Below are positions 1-9,534 of a stretch of 64,000 nt of DNA, in pieces. The notes under the pieces are model-generated. The model saw only the letters and a program-made list of their open reading frames with translations, ran no database searches and was not told the origin of the DNA. The DNA is taken from contig BPGK01000001.1 of the NCBI GenBank assembly GCA_026002995.1, positions 496,001-560,000 of the forward strand. Direction: 5' to 3'. Source of the DNA: Gaiellaceae bacterium. GTDB lineage: Bacteria > Actinomycetota > Thermoleophilia > Gaiellales > Gaiellaceae. Position numbers and translations under genes: made by a program. Numbering within the stretch: the stretch's first letter is position 1; each line of letters opens with the position of its first letter.

Positions 1-80
1 TCTCGGAGAGCCGGAGGCCCCGACCCGAGGGTCTTGGCACGGAATCGACACAGGTGCTCGAGCTCCACGCGAGCCGGGCT

Positions 81-223
81 GGAACGAGGAAGACCTGACC
101 CCCAAGCTCCGGACGGCGCTCGCTCGGGGTCGCGAGAGCGTGGAAAGCGGCCGCTCGTCCTGGCTCTCGGGGCCGCGCTGGGCTTCGCGCCGGGGAGGGT
201 GGAACGAGGAAGACCTGACCCCC
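81..223. repeat. Two direct copies (81-103 and 201-223) of GGAACGAGGAAGACCTGACCCCC, 120 bp apart, in the gap beyond the 3' end of the subtilase gene
   Basis: Identical 23-nt strings read directly; core AGACCTGACCCC is related to the repeats at 59223-59330. Confidence 0.8.
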
Positions 224-250
224 GGGTCACGGGTACCGGTCAATCGCGTC

Positions 251-3200
251 TCAGTGGACGACCATGTTGCCGCCGGCGATCTTCTGCTTCACCGTCGCCG
301 CGCCGTTCCAGTTGCTCGAGAACAGCAGCGTGCTCCCCTGCCAGAGCGTCACTGCGATCTCGTCGTCCCTGCCGGGCTCGCCTTTGTCGGTGAGCGCCAT
401 CTGCAGCGTGAGGTTGCCGCCCAGCGAGACAGGCGCGCTCGGGTCGGTCACATCCGTCAAATTCGCCTTCGAGCGGAACTCGGCGAGCCCGAAGCAGGTC
501 GCGCTCGGCGGGCCGGGGCAGCTCGTGTTGTCCGCTTTCCTGTACGCGATGCCGAGCGACTCCATCGCGTTCGCCTTGATCTGGTACGTCTTCCCGCCCT
601 TCCGGAAGATGATGTTGACGTGCCCCTGGAGGTTCTTCATCGACTTGTTGTACTTGACGTTGAACCCGTAGTTCATCCGCGAGCCGGCGTCCGCTGCATG
701 CTGGCCCACCGAGCTCTGGACGACCGTGTACCCGCCGCCGGTGATGAAGCTGCCGTCGGGCTGCGACACGGTGACGACGCCCGGTCCCGAGCCGACGTAG
801 TAGCCGTTGATCTCGATGGTGAGCGTGTGGTCGCCGACCCCGAGGCTCGCGGTGCACTCAGCCGACCCGGTGGTCGTGTCGCCGCTATTGATGGGGGCCA
901 CGGGGAGCGAGCTACAGAGCAGTGTGCCATTGTCCTTGAACGCCACCTTCGCGTTCGTGATGTTGCCGGGCGAGCCGTCGGGAGCGTCGATGACGGTCGC
1001 TCGGAGAAGCACGCTCGCGGTCGAGCCGCCAGGGGCCGTGAACGCCAGCATGTCGCCCGTGTAGATCGCGCTCGCGTTCTCCTGCGTCACCGTGAACGTG
1101 CCTGCCACGTACGCGAACGAGTAGTTGTCGTCGGCGCCGCTCGAGCAGGTGATCGGGTATTCCCCGGGGGCGCTCTCCGTCGTCCTCGTCGTCGAGCACG
1201 TGGGCGGGGCGTCGATCACCATAGGGTTCTCTCCAAGCACGAACCCTGTGTACTGGAACGTCAGCGTTGGGCTCGGATCGCTGTACTGCGCCGTCTGGTT
1301 GTCTGCCGTCACCGTCAGCTCCTTCTTGGCGACCACGAACGATCCGTTGACGTAGGTGAACGAGTAGTTGTCGTCGGCACCGCCCGAGCAGCTCGTCGGG
1401 TAGGTGCCGGGGCCGGCGCCTTGGGTGTAGGTGGTCGAGCAGGTGGGCGGCGTGTCCAGGTCATCGGCGTCGTCGTCGAGCACGAAGCCCGCGTACTGCG
1501 GCGTGATCGTCGGCGCCGGGTCGCCGTAGGTGCCGTCGGGCGGGCTCGAGGCCGTCACCGTCAGCTCCTTCTTGGCGACCACGAACGATCCGTTGACGTA
1601 GGTGAACGAGTAGTTGTCGTCGGCACCGCCCGAGCAGCTCGTCGGGTAGGTGCCGGGGCCGGCGCCTTGGGTGTAGGTGGTCGAGCAGGTGGGCGGCGTG
1701 TCCAGGTCATCGGCGTCGTCGTCGAGCACGAAGCCCGCGTACTGCGGCGTGATCGTCGGCGCCGGGTCGCCGTAGGTGCCGTCGGGCGGGCTCGAGGCCG
1801 TCACCGTCAGCTCCTTCTTGGCGACCACGAACGATCCGTTGACGTAGGTGAACGAGTAGTTGTCGTCGGCACCGCCCGAGCAGCTCGTCGGGTAGGTGCC
1901 GGGGCCGGCGCCTTGGGTGTAGGTGGTCGAGCAGGTGGGCGGCGTGTCCAGGTCATCGGCGTCGTCGTCGAGCACGAAGCCCGCGTACTGCGGCGTGATC
2001 GTCGGCGCCGGGTCGCCGTAGGTGCCGTCGGGCGGGCTCGAGGCCGTCACCGTCAGCTCCTTCTTGGCGACCACGAACGATCCGTTGACGTAGGTGAACG
2101 AGTAGTTGTCGTCGGCACCGCCCGAGCAGCTCGTCGGGTAGGTGCCGGGGCCGGCGCCTTGGGTGTAGGTGGTCGAGCAGGTGGGCGGCGTGTCCAGGTC
2201 ATCGGCGTCGTCGTCGAGCACGAAGCCCGCGTACTGCGGCGTGATCGTCGGCGCCGGGTCGCCGTAGGTGCCGTCGGGCGGGCTCGAGGCCGTCACCGTC
2301 AGCTCCTTCTTGGCGACCACGAACGATCCGTTGACGTAGGTGAACGAGTAGTTGTCGTCGGCACCGCCCGAGCAGCTCGTCGGGTAGGTGCCGGGGCCGG
2401 CGCCTTGGGTGTAGGTGGTCGAGCAGGTGGGCGGCGTGTCCAGGTCATCGGCGTCGTCGTCGAGCACGAAGCCCGCGTACTGCGGCGTGATCGTCGGCGC
2501 CGGGTCGCCGTAGGTGCCGTCGGGCGGGCTCGAGGCCGTCACCGTCAGCTCCTTCTTGGCGACCACGAACGATCCGTTGACGTAGGTGAACGAGTAGTTG
2601 TCGTCGGCACCGCCCGAGCAGCTCGTCGGGTAGGTGCCGGGGCCGGCGCCTTGGGTGTAGGTGGTCGAGCAGGTGGGCGGCGTGTCCAGGTCATCGGCGT
2701 CGTCGTCGAGCACGAAGCCCGCGTACTGCGGCGTGATCGTCGGCGCCGGGTCGCCGTAGGTGCCGTCGGGCGGGCTCGAGGCCGTCACCGTCAGCTCCTT
2801 CTTGGCGACCACGAACGATCCGTTGACGTAGGTGAACGAGTAGTTGTCGTCGGCACCGCCCGAGCAGCTCGTCGGGTAGGTGCCGGGGCCGGCGCCTTGG
2901 GTGTAGGTGGTCGAGCAGGTGGGCGGCGTGTCCAGGTCATCGGCGTCGTCGTCGAGCACGAAGCCCGCGTACTGCGGCGTGATCGTCGGCGCCGGGTCGC
3001 CGTAGGTGCCGTCGGGCGGGCTCGAGGCCGTCACCGTCAGCTCCTTCTTGGCGACCACGAACGATCCGTTGACGTAGGTGAACGAGTAGTTGTCGTCGGC
3101 ACCGCCCGAGCAGCTCGTCGGGTAGGTGCCGGGGCCGGCGCCTTGGGTGTAGGTGGTCGAGCAGGTGGGCGGCGTGTCCAGGTCATCGGCGTCGTCGTCG

Positions 3201-5461
3201 AGCACGAAGCCCGCGTACTGCGGCGTGATCGTCGGCGCCGGGTCGCCGTAGGTGCCGTCGGGCGGGCTCGAGGCCGTCACCGTCAGCGTCGCCTTGTTGA
3301 TCGTCTGGGTCTGGCTGGCCGGCGTGAGTCCCGTCGCGGATGCGGTCAACTGATGCGACCCGTCGCCAACACCGTCGGGTCGGTAGTAGAAGCTGCCGGA
3401 GTTGCTCCCGCTCGGGATCACCGCGCTCGTGACCGACGTCGTGCAACCGCTGTCGCCGAAGAACGTGCCTGTCGCGTTGGTCGCGAGGCTCACTGTCGTG
3501 TCACTCGTGACGTTGGTCGCCACGTTGCTCGCATTCTGCGTTTGAACCGTGATCGGGCCGAGGCACTGCCCGTAGACGCCGGTCAACGCCGGCGTCGTGA
3601 ACGCCAGTTTCGTCGGGCCGACGGGCGCAGTGACGGTCACAGTCGGCGATCTCCCGCTCGGCGAGAGAGTGAATGTGTAGACCTGCGACGGAGAAGTCGG
3701 TGTGGGTGCCGTGGCCTGGTTGTAGTTGATGATGATGGTCTGACCGTTGGTACAGCCGTTTCCACTTGGCTGAGTAACCGAGATGACCATGCCGGTGACG
3801 GTTAGGTTGCTGACTGAGCAGGTCCCAGCACCAAGGTTGACCTGGCCTGCGCCTGCCCCCGTCTGCGGAGCTGTCCAACCAGTCGGCACCGTGAGAGTCA
3901 CGTTCCTACTCGAACCCGGATTGCCGCTGTTGGTCGCGGTTATGGTGAACACGAGGTTGTTGGTGCTACCGCCCGTAACGGAGTTCGGAGCGGCGACTCC
4001 TGAGAAGCTGTTTGCAGCAACCGCGTACGGCCCCACGTAGGGACCGCCGGAGCCAACCGGATCCGCGCCCGCAGGTTGCACAGAGTCGGTCGACTCGTCC
4101 GCGAGCGCGCGGTCGAGCTGGAGGCGGCCGTTGCCGGTCTCGCCCTGCGAGCCGGCGGGCTCTGCCGTCCTCGCCAGACGTCCCACGATCACGCCGTTCG
4201 AGGCGCCCGAGACGGCCTTGACGAGCGCCGCGGCGCCCGCGACGTGCGCTGCCGCGGCAGACGAGCCCGTGACCGTGCCGTAGCCGCCGCCGGGGGACGT
4301 CGTGGCGATGTCCACGCCGGGTGCTCCGAGGAAGACGGCCTGCCCGGAGTTGCTCCCGCCGCCGAGCGCGTCGCTCTGATCCGTGGCGGAGACGCCGACG
4401 ACGCCGCGGTCGCCGGCCGGGAAGGTGACGGTCGAGGAGCCGTCGTTGCCGGCGGCCGCGATGAGAACCGCTCCCTCGTCCCAGGCGTAGTCGATCGCTT
4501 CCTGCAGGAGCTCGGAGTAGCCGGGGTTGGAGAAGGCCATGAGGATGACGTCCGCGCCCGCCTCGGCCGCGTAGACGACGCCCTCGATGATGTCGCCGTC
4601 CTGGCCCGTGCCATCAGATCCGAGGACCGTGACCGGCATGACCTGCACTCCGGCGTAGCCGACGCCTGCGATGCCGGCGCCATTGTCGGTCTCGGCCGCG
4701 ACGATCCCGGCCATGGCGGTGCCGTGGCCGTTCGGGTCGCTCAGGCCGTTCGAGCCGTCGAGGATCGACGTCCCCGGGACGACGACGCCGTCGAGGTCGG
4801 GATGCGATCCGTCGACGCCCGTGTCGAGGATGGCGACCCGCGCGGAGCCGCCGGGCGACACAGAGCCGAAGACGGTGTCCCAGCCGATCTTCGGGAGCGC
4901 CCACTGGTCGCCGTAGCGCGAGTCGCTCGGCGTCCCGCTGACCTCGCGGGTGCGGTTCGGCTCGACTCGGGCGACCTCGTCGAAGGAGTCGAGCGCCTCG
5001 AGCGAGGCCTCGAGGCTGTCTCCGCCGGGCAGGAGGACGGAGTGGATGCGCAGCGCGCGGACGTACGACTGGCTCACGGCGCCCGCCGCGGCGAGGACCT
5101 CGTCTTGCCTGGCAGCGGACGTGCCGGAGGCGAACTTCACGAGGTAGGGCTCGGTGGCCTCGGGCCAGGGGGGCTCGGTATCGGCTGGAGACGGCTCAGG
5201 CTCGGGCTCGGTGGGAGCCGGCTCGGTCGGATCGGTGGAAGTGGTCTCGGTGTCGGTGGGTTCGGTGGGAGCCGGCTCGGTCGGGTCGGTGGCGGTCGTG
5301 TCCGTATCGCCCGACGAGGCGCTCGAGAGCGCGGCGAGCGGACCCTGGCCCGCGACGACGCCGGCGGTCACGAGCGCCGTGGCGAAGAACGCCACCAGCA
5401 CGAAGCAGATCTCGATCAGCCGCCGGTGCGTCCGGCGCCCGGATGTCGGGCCTGAGCCCAT
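251..5461 (-). CDS. Secreted S8 (subtilisin-like) serine protease with tandem MBG-like repeats
   Basis: ORF 251..5758(-), start placed at MGSGPTSGRRTHRRLIEICFVLVAFFATALVTAG (signal/TM). Triad motifs VAILDTGVDGSHPDL, DPNGHGTAMAGIVA, GSSAAAAHVAGAAALV. Thr/Pro/Glu-rich linker; repeated YGDPAPTITPQYAGFV..SCSGGADDNYSFTYVNGSFVV units. Confidence 0.9.
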   Translation of the reverse strand: MGSGPTSGRRTHRRLIEICFVLVAFFATALVTAGVVAGQGPLAALSSASSGDTDTTATDPTEPAPTEPTDTETTSTDPTEPAPTEPEPEPSPADTEPPWPEATEPYLVKFASGTSAARQDEVLAAAGAVSQSYVRALRIHSVLLPGGDSLEASLEALDSFDEVARVEPNRTREVSGTPSDSRYGDQWALPKIGWDTVFGSVSPGGSARVAILDTGVDGSHPDLDGVVVPGTSILDGSNGLSDPNGHGTAMAGIVAAETDNGAGIAGVGYAGVQVMPVTVLGSDGTGQDGDIIEGVVYAAEAGADVILMAFSNPGYSELLQEAIDYAWDEGAVLIAAAGNDGSSTVTFPAGDRGVVGVSATDQSDALGGGSNSGQAVFLGAPGVDIATTSPGGGYGTVTGSSAAAAHVAGAAALVKAVSGASNGVIVGRLARTAEPAGSQGETGNGRLQLDRALADESTDSVQPAGADPVGSGGPYVGPYAVAANSFSGVAAPNSVTGGSTNNLVFTITATNSGNPGSSRNVTLTVPTGWTAPQTGAGAGQVNLGAGTCSVSNLTVTGMVISVTQPSGNGCTNGQTIIINYNQATAPTPTSPSQVYTFTLSPSGRSPTVTVTAPVGPTKLAFTTPALTGVYGQCLGPITVQTQNASNVATNVTSDTTVSLATNATGTFFGDSGCTTSVTSAVIPSGSNSGSFYYRPDGVGDGSHQLTASATGLTPASQTQTINKATLTVTASSPPDGTYGDPAPTITPQYAGFVLDDDADDLDTPPTCSTTYTQGAGPGTYPTSCSGGADDNYSFTYVNGSFVVAKKELTVTASSPPDGTYGDPAPTITPQYAGFVLDDDADDLDTPPTCSTTYTQGAGPGTYPTSCSGGADDNYSFTYVNGSFVVAKKELTVTASSPPDGTYGDPAPTITPQYAGFVLDDDADDLDTPPTCSTTYTQGAGPGTYPTSCSGGADDNYSFTYVNGSFVVAKKELTVTASSPPDGTYGDPAPTITPQYAGFVLDDDADDLDTPPTCSTTYTQGAGPGTYPTSCSGGADDNYSFTYVNGSFVVAKKELTVTASSPPDGTYGDPAPTITPQYAGFVLDDDADDLDTPPTCSTTYTQGAGPGTYPTSCSGGADDNYSFTYVNGSFVVAKKELTVTASSPPDGTYGDPAPTITPQYAGFVLDDDADDLDTPPTCSTTYTQGAGPGTYPTSCSGGADDNYSFTYVNGSFVVAKKELTVTASSPPDGTYGDPAPTITPQYAGFVLDDDADDLDTPPTCSTTYTQGAGPGTYPTSCSGGADDNYSFTYVNGSFVVAKKELTVTASSPPDGTYGDPAPTITPQYAGFVLDDDADDLDTPPTCSTTYTQGAGPGTYPTSCSGGADDNYSFTYVNGSFVVAKKELTVTADNQTAQYSDPSPTLTFQYTGFVLGENPMVIDAPPTCSTTRTTESAPGEYPITCSSGADDNYSFAYVAGTFTVTQENASAIYTGDMLAFTAPGGSTASVLLRATVIDAPDGSPGNITNAKVAFKDNGTLLCSSLPVAPINSGDTTTGSAECTASLGVGDHTLTIEINGYYVGSGPGVVTVSQPDGSFITGGGYTVVQSSVGQHAADAGSRMNYGFNVKYNKSMKNLQGHVNIIFRKGGKTYQIKANAMESLGIAYRKADNTSCPGPPSATCFGLAEFRSKANLTDVTDPSAPVSLGGNLTLQMALTDKGEPGRDDEIAVTLWQGSTLLFSSNWNGAATVKQKIAGGNMVVH
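1321..3288 (-). repeat. Eight tandem 246-bp (82-aa) MBG-like repeat units inside the subtilase gene, followed toward the C-terminus by one divergent unit
   Basis: CCTTCTTGGCGACC marker recurs at 1321, 1567, 1813, 2059, 2305, 2551, 2797, 3043 (exact 246-bp period); translated units identical. Confidence 0.95.
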
Positions 5462-5480
5462 CGTCCCCACCCCCTTGTGG

Positions 5481-6929
5481 TCAGATCCACCGGCGGCCTC
5501 CCCAGCCGCACGTCGAATTATTTGCCACGTACGCCACGAAGTCAATGACATCGAGGTCGTGTCTAACACTCGCCTCTCGAGTAGCGTGGCCGCTTGTCGA
5601 GGGCGGCGGGCACCCGGCGGACGGGGCGGCACGGGAGCGGGTCTCTTCCCGCAGGGCGAGTCGCGGCCGGGTGTAGCTCCGCGACTCAGCATGAGCGCTG
5701 CAACGGCTTCGCGGCGGCGGCACCATGACACCGAGCCTGCGGAGAGCGGGGATCTCATAGGGGCTGTTTCTCGGGTACCCCGCTGAACGGGGAGGAGCGG
5801 CGAGTCGCCACCAGCGTCGGTAGCCGAACCTGTACCTGCCGAGTCGGCGCTGGCGTACGGCCAAGACGCAGAAGTACACGGCGCCGACAGTCGGCATGGC
5901 GAGCGCCTGTGCGAACGCGTAGAGGGGGTAGGCGACCATCCACGGCGAGCGAACCGGCCAGTTCGCCACGAAGGTCACGAGCACGTACAGGGCGAAGAGG
6001 GCGAGGAGCGCCCGTGCGGCGGACGGGCCCGACCCGGGCTGGACGAGATGCCCGGTTTTCCAGAGCACCCCGGCCGTGACGAGGCCGAGGTAGTACGCCG
6101 TCCAGCCCGGCATGTGCCAGGCGTTCTTGTCGACGTTCACCACGATGTGGCGGAAACCGCCCGCCCACCAGAGGCGCCGCTGTCGGTAGAGGCCGCGCCA
6201 GGTCTCCGGCGCGGCTGTCGCGACCCGCAGGTCGAGGTGCCTCACCCGCATGCCGAGGCCGTGGGCGATGCGGCCGGTCTCGACGTCCTCGCCCGGAAAC
6301 CAGAGCGAGTGCCGACGGAGGATCGTGGTCAACGCCTCGCTGCGAGCTGCGAAACAGGCGCCGGACGTAAGCCACGGGCGGAAATTGCGGGAGAGCATCG
6401 CCATTCGATACTCCAGCGCTTGGATGCGCTCCACCACCGTTCGGGGCCGTGCGACCTCGACCTTGACCGAGCAGATGTCGGCCTGCGCCTCCAGCATCTG
6501 GTGGATGAACTTGCCTACGTCCTCGAGGGGGTAGGTGTCGGCGTCCATGCGCAGGACGAAGGTCGTCGTCACCGATCCCGACTCGAGCGCCGAGAGGACG
6601 AGTTCGGGCGGGCTCGGCTGTGTGCTCTCCACTCGGTGGACGCGCCATCCCTCTGCCTCCAGCTCGTCCGCGAAGACGCGGAGCTCCCGGGCGTGGGGGC
6701 CGCCGACTCCGAGCGCCACGAGCGTGTTTGCCCTGTAGCGCGCGAGGCGCTCGCGCTCCGCGAAGTAGCGGGGGTGACCGTAGACGGGAACGACGAGCGT
6801 GAAGTCGGCGGAGCGCTCGTCTGGGCGCGCGAGCCAGCTGGCGCGAATCGTCCAGCCGTGCCACCAGGAGAGGAGGTTCTGGAGGTCGGCTGCGAGGAGC
6901 AGGCCGAGGAGCGCGATCGTCCAGCTCAC
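5481..6929 (-). CDS. Membrane GT2-family glycosyltransferase
   Basis: [59 protein letters not shown] (DxD/QxxRW-like motifs) plus C-terminal TM segments. Confidence 0.85.
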   Translation of the reverse strand: MSWTIALLGLLLAADLQNLLSWWHGWTIRASWLARPDERSADFTLVVPVYGHPRYFAERERLARYRANTLVALGVGGPHARELRVFADELEAEGWRVHRVESTQPSPPELVLSALESGSVTTTFVLRMDADTYPLEDVGKFIHQMLEAQADICSVKVEVARPRTVVERIQALEYRMAMLSRNFRPWLTSGACFAARSEALTTILRRHSLWFPGEDVETGRIAHGLGMRVRHLDLRVATAAPETWRGLYRQRRLWWAGGFRHIVVNVDKNAWHMPGWTAYYLGLVTAGVLWKTGHLVQPGSGPSAARALLALFALYVLVTFVANWPVRSPWMVAYPLYAFAQALAMPTVGAVYFCVLAVRQRRLGRYRFGYRRWWRLAAPPRSAGYPRNSPYEIPALRRLGVMVPPPRSRCSAHAESRSYTRPRLALREETRSRAAPSAGCPPPSTSGHATREASVRHDLDVIDFVAYVANNSTCGWGGRRWI

Positions 6930-7146
6930 CAGCTCACGCTCCCATGCCCGGCCTCCCGGGTGGACGGCGGGGTACCCGCCCCCGCGTCCCGTGCGACCCG
7001 CTGCCGACGCGCAGGCTGTCAGCTCTGGGTGTTTGCTCCCCCACGCCGGAGAGTCGGCGGCACCGAGCTCGATCCTTACGCTCGATCGTCGAGTCTCTCG
7101 GGCACGGCGACGCGACGCCGCCAGTCGGTTGCTAGAATCCGGCGCC

Positions 7147-7164
7147 GGCGGACAGGCGTCCGCC
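7147..7164 (+). promoter_or_regulatory. Perfect 7-bp hairpin GGCGGAC-AGGC-GTCCGCC just upstream of rplM; candidate r-protein leader element
   Basis: Perfect inverted repeat with 4-nt loop ending 9 nt before the rplM ATG. Confidence 0.45.
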
Positions 7165-7173
7165 CTCTTTGCG

Positions 7174-7605
7174 ATGAAGACCTACACGGCAAAGCCCGGT
7201 GAGATCGAGCGCGAGTGGCTCCTCGTCGATGCGGAAGGCCAGACCCTCGGCCGCCTCGCGACCCGCATCGCCGACCTCCTGCGCGGGAAGGGCAAGCCGC
7301 ACTACACGCCGCACGTGGACACGGGCGACTTCGTCGTCGTCGTGAACGCGGAGAAGATCGCGGTCACGGGCTCGAAGCTCGATACGAAGATCTACTACCG
7401 CCACTCCGGCTACCCGGGTGGGATCAAGCAGCGCACGCTGCGCGAGCAGCTCGAGCGGCGGCCGACCGAGGTCATCCGCAAGGCGGTGAAGGGCATGCTC
7501 CCCAAGAACAGGCTCGCCGCGGCGCAGCTCCGGAAGCTCAAGGTGTACGCAGGGCCGGAGCACCCGCACGCCGCGCAATCCCCGAGGAAGTTGGAGCTCT
7601 CGTGA
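7174..7605 (+). CDS. rplM: 50S ribosomal protein L13
   Basis: [62 protein letters not shown]. Confidence 0.98.
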   Translation: MKTYTAKPGEIEREWLLVDAEGQTLGRLATRIADLLRGKGKPHYTPHVDTGDFVVVVNAEKIAVTGSKLDTKIYYRHSGYPGGIKQRTLREQLERRPTEVIRKAVKGMLPKNRLAAAQLRKLKVYAGPEHPHAAQSPRKLELS

Positions 7606-7997
7606 CCGAGATCGCGCAGTACCGAGGCACGGGCAAGCGCAAGACGTCGATCGCGCGCGTGATCCTCCGCCCCGGCGACGGGAAGACCTGGATCAACGGG
7701 CGGACGCTCGAGGACTACTTCCCGCGCGCGCTCCACCGAAAGACGGTGCTCGCGCCGCTCGAGGTCGCCGAGGCGGTGGGGAGGTACGACCTCCGCGTCC
7801 GCGTCCACGGCGGCGGGATCTCCGGCCAAGCCGGCGCGATCCGCCACGGCATCGCGCGCGCGCTCGTCGAGGCCGACCCGGAGCTGCGAGTCCCGCTCAA
7901 GCGCCAGGGGTTCCTCACTCGCGACGCCCGTATCGTCGAGCGCAAGAAAGCCGGCCTGCACAAGGCCCGCAAGGCTCCGCAGTTCTCGAAGCGGTAG
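7602..7997 (+). CDS. rpsI: 30S ribosomal protein S9
   Basis: GTG start overlapping rplM stop; [16 protein letters not shown].. and C-terminal [11 protein letters not shown]. Confidence 0.98.
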   Translation: MTEIAQYRGTGKRKTSIARVILRPGDGKTWINGRTLEDYFPRALHRKTVLAPLEVAEAVGRYDLRVRVHGGGISGQAGAIRHGIARALVEADPELRVPLKRQGFLTRDARIVERKKAGLHKARKAPQFSKR

Positions 7998-8106
7998 CCG
8001 TACGGCTACGGGAGTTCGCACTCGTCCTCCGTCCGCATGAGGGCGACCTGCGGGGTGCCATCACGGTTGCTCTCTCGCTCGCAGCGGCGTCGGTATCGTC
8101 GCCGCG

Positions 8107-9369
8107 ATGGGCAGGCGCTACTTCGGGACGGACGGCGTGCGCGGCGTCGTCGGGGAGACGCTGACACGCGACCTCGTCGAGCGCCTCGGGCGGGCAGCGA
8201 CGCTCTGGGCCGGCGTCGGCCACGTCGTCGTCGGCCGGGACACGCGCGGCTCGGGGCCGGAGCTCGAGGAGGCTCTTACGAGCGGAGTCGTCTCGGCGGG
8301 GGGGACGGCGGTGCTCGCGGGCGTCTTGCCCACGCCCGCGGTTGCGCTGCTCGCCGAGGATCTCGGCATCGTGCTCTCCGCCTCGCACAACCCACCCGAG
8401 TACAACGGCGTGAAGGTCTTCGGGCCGGAGGGCGCGAAGCTGACGGACGCCGAGGAAGAGGAGATCGAGTCCCTCCTCGGGGAGCCGGGGCCCGGTGGCG
8501 GCTCGGTGGTCGAGCTCGAGGGCGCTGCGAGCACGTACCTCGAGCACCTCCTCGCGCGGTTCGGGACCGACCTCTCTGGGCTGCGCATTGCTGTGGACTG
8601 CGCGAACGGGGCTTTCTCCACAATCGCGCCGCAGGCGTTCGAGCGGCTCGGGGCCGAGGTGCGCGCGATCGGCGTCTCTCCCGACGGCACGAACATCAAC
8701 GTCGGCTGCGGCGCCACCGACCTCGTGGCTCTGAGCCACAAGGTGAGGGAGGAGGGCCTCGACCTCGGGGTTGCCTTCGACGGCGACGGCGACCGGATGC
8801 TCGCCGTCGACGAGCGCGGCGAGCCGCTGGACGGCGATCACGTCCTCGCGCTCCTCGCGCTCCACCTCGGCGTCGACGTCGTCGCCGTGACGGTGATGAC
8901 GAACCTTGGCTTCCACCGGCTCATGGCCGAGCACGGGATTCGCGTGCTCACGACCCCGGTCGGCGACCGCTACGTGCTCGAGGCCCTCCGCCGCGAAGGC
9001 GGTCTCCTCGGCGGTGAGCAGTCGGGCCACATCGTGTGGCTGCGCGAGCACGTCACCGGCGACGGCCTCGCGGCGGCGCTCCTCCTCTGCGCGGCGACAC
9101 GCGGGCGGACGCTCTCCGAGGCGGCAGCCGTCCTCGACCGCTTCCCGCAGGTCACGCGGAACGTCCCGGTCGCGCGTCGCGAGTTGACACAGTCGATCCT
9201 CGACGAGGCGGAGCGGCTGACCGACGAGCTCGACGGGCGCGGGCGCGTGCTCGTACGCCCCTCGGGCACCGAGCCGGTTGTGCGCGTCCTGGCCGAGGCG
9301 GAGAATGAGCGGGATGCCGAAAGCCTCTGTGCTAGCATCGCCGCGCTCGTGGAAAGGGAGCTCGGCTGA
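8107..9369 (+). CDS. glmM: Phosphoglucosamine mutase
   Basis: RYFGTDGVRG, SASHNPPEYNGVKVF, FDGDGDRMLAVD, RPSGTEPVVRVLAEA. Confidence 0.97.
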   Translation: MGRRYFGTDGVRGVVGETLTRDLVERLGRAATLWAGVGHVVVGRDTRGSGPELEEALTSGVVSAGGTAVLAGVLPTPAVALLAEDLGIVLSASHNPPEYNGVKVFGPEGAKLTDAEEEEIESLLGEPGPGGGSVVELEGAASTYLEHLLARFGTDLSGLRIAVDCANGAFSTIAPQAFERLGAEVRAIGVSPDGTNINVGCGATDLVALSHKVREEGLDLGVAFDGDGDRMLAVDERGEPLDGDHVLALLALHLGVDVVAVTVMTNLGFHRLMAEHGIRVLTTPVGDRYVLEALRREGGLLGGEQSGHIVWLREHVTGDGLAAALLLCAATRGRTLSEAAAVLDRFPQVTRNVPVARRELTQSILDEAERLTDELDGRGRVLVRPSGTEPVVRVLAEAENERDAESLCASIAALVERELG

Positions 9370-9515
9370 GCCCGACGGAGGGCGCTGCCGGGCTCTCGCG
9401 CGTTTGTTGCGACCAGCCGACGCCATGACGACACCGACGAACTCAGCGACCCGCGGGACGGACGACCGCCACGACGAGCGGACGCACAGCGTCCGTGCTT
9501 CGGGGATCTCCCGCG

Positions 9516-9533
9516 CGAGATAACCGAGATAAC
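9516..9533 (+). repeat. Tandem 9-nt repeat CGAGATAAC x2 immediately before the glmS ATG
   Basis: cgagataaccgagataaccATG read directly. Confidence 0.7.
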
Positions 9534-9534
9534 C

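Noticed and set aside
1321-3288. Regular tandem repeats considered as a CRISPR array
   Set aside because: 246-bp units without spacers, in frame and coding for a protein domain.
140-3805. 1221-aa plus-strand ORF with internal repeats
   Set aside because: Shadow of the subtilase gene on the opposite strand; Arg/Val-rich low-complexity product, its repeats merely mirror the MBG-like repeats.
9370-9534. Possible glmS ribozyme upstream of glmS
   Set aside because: No recognisable ribozyme core in the 165-nt gap by eye; an Infernal scan would be decisive.
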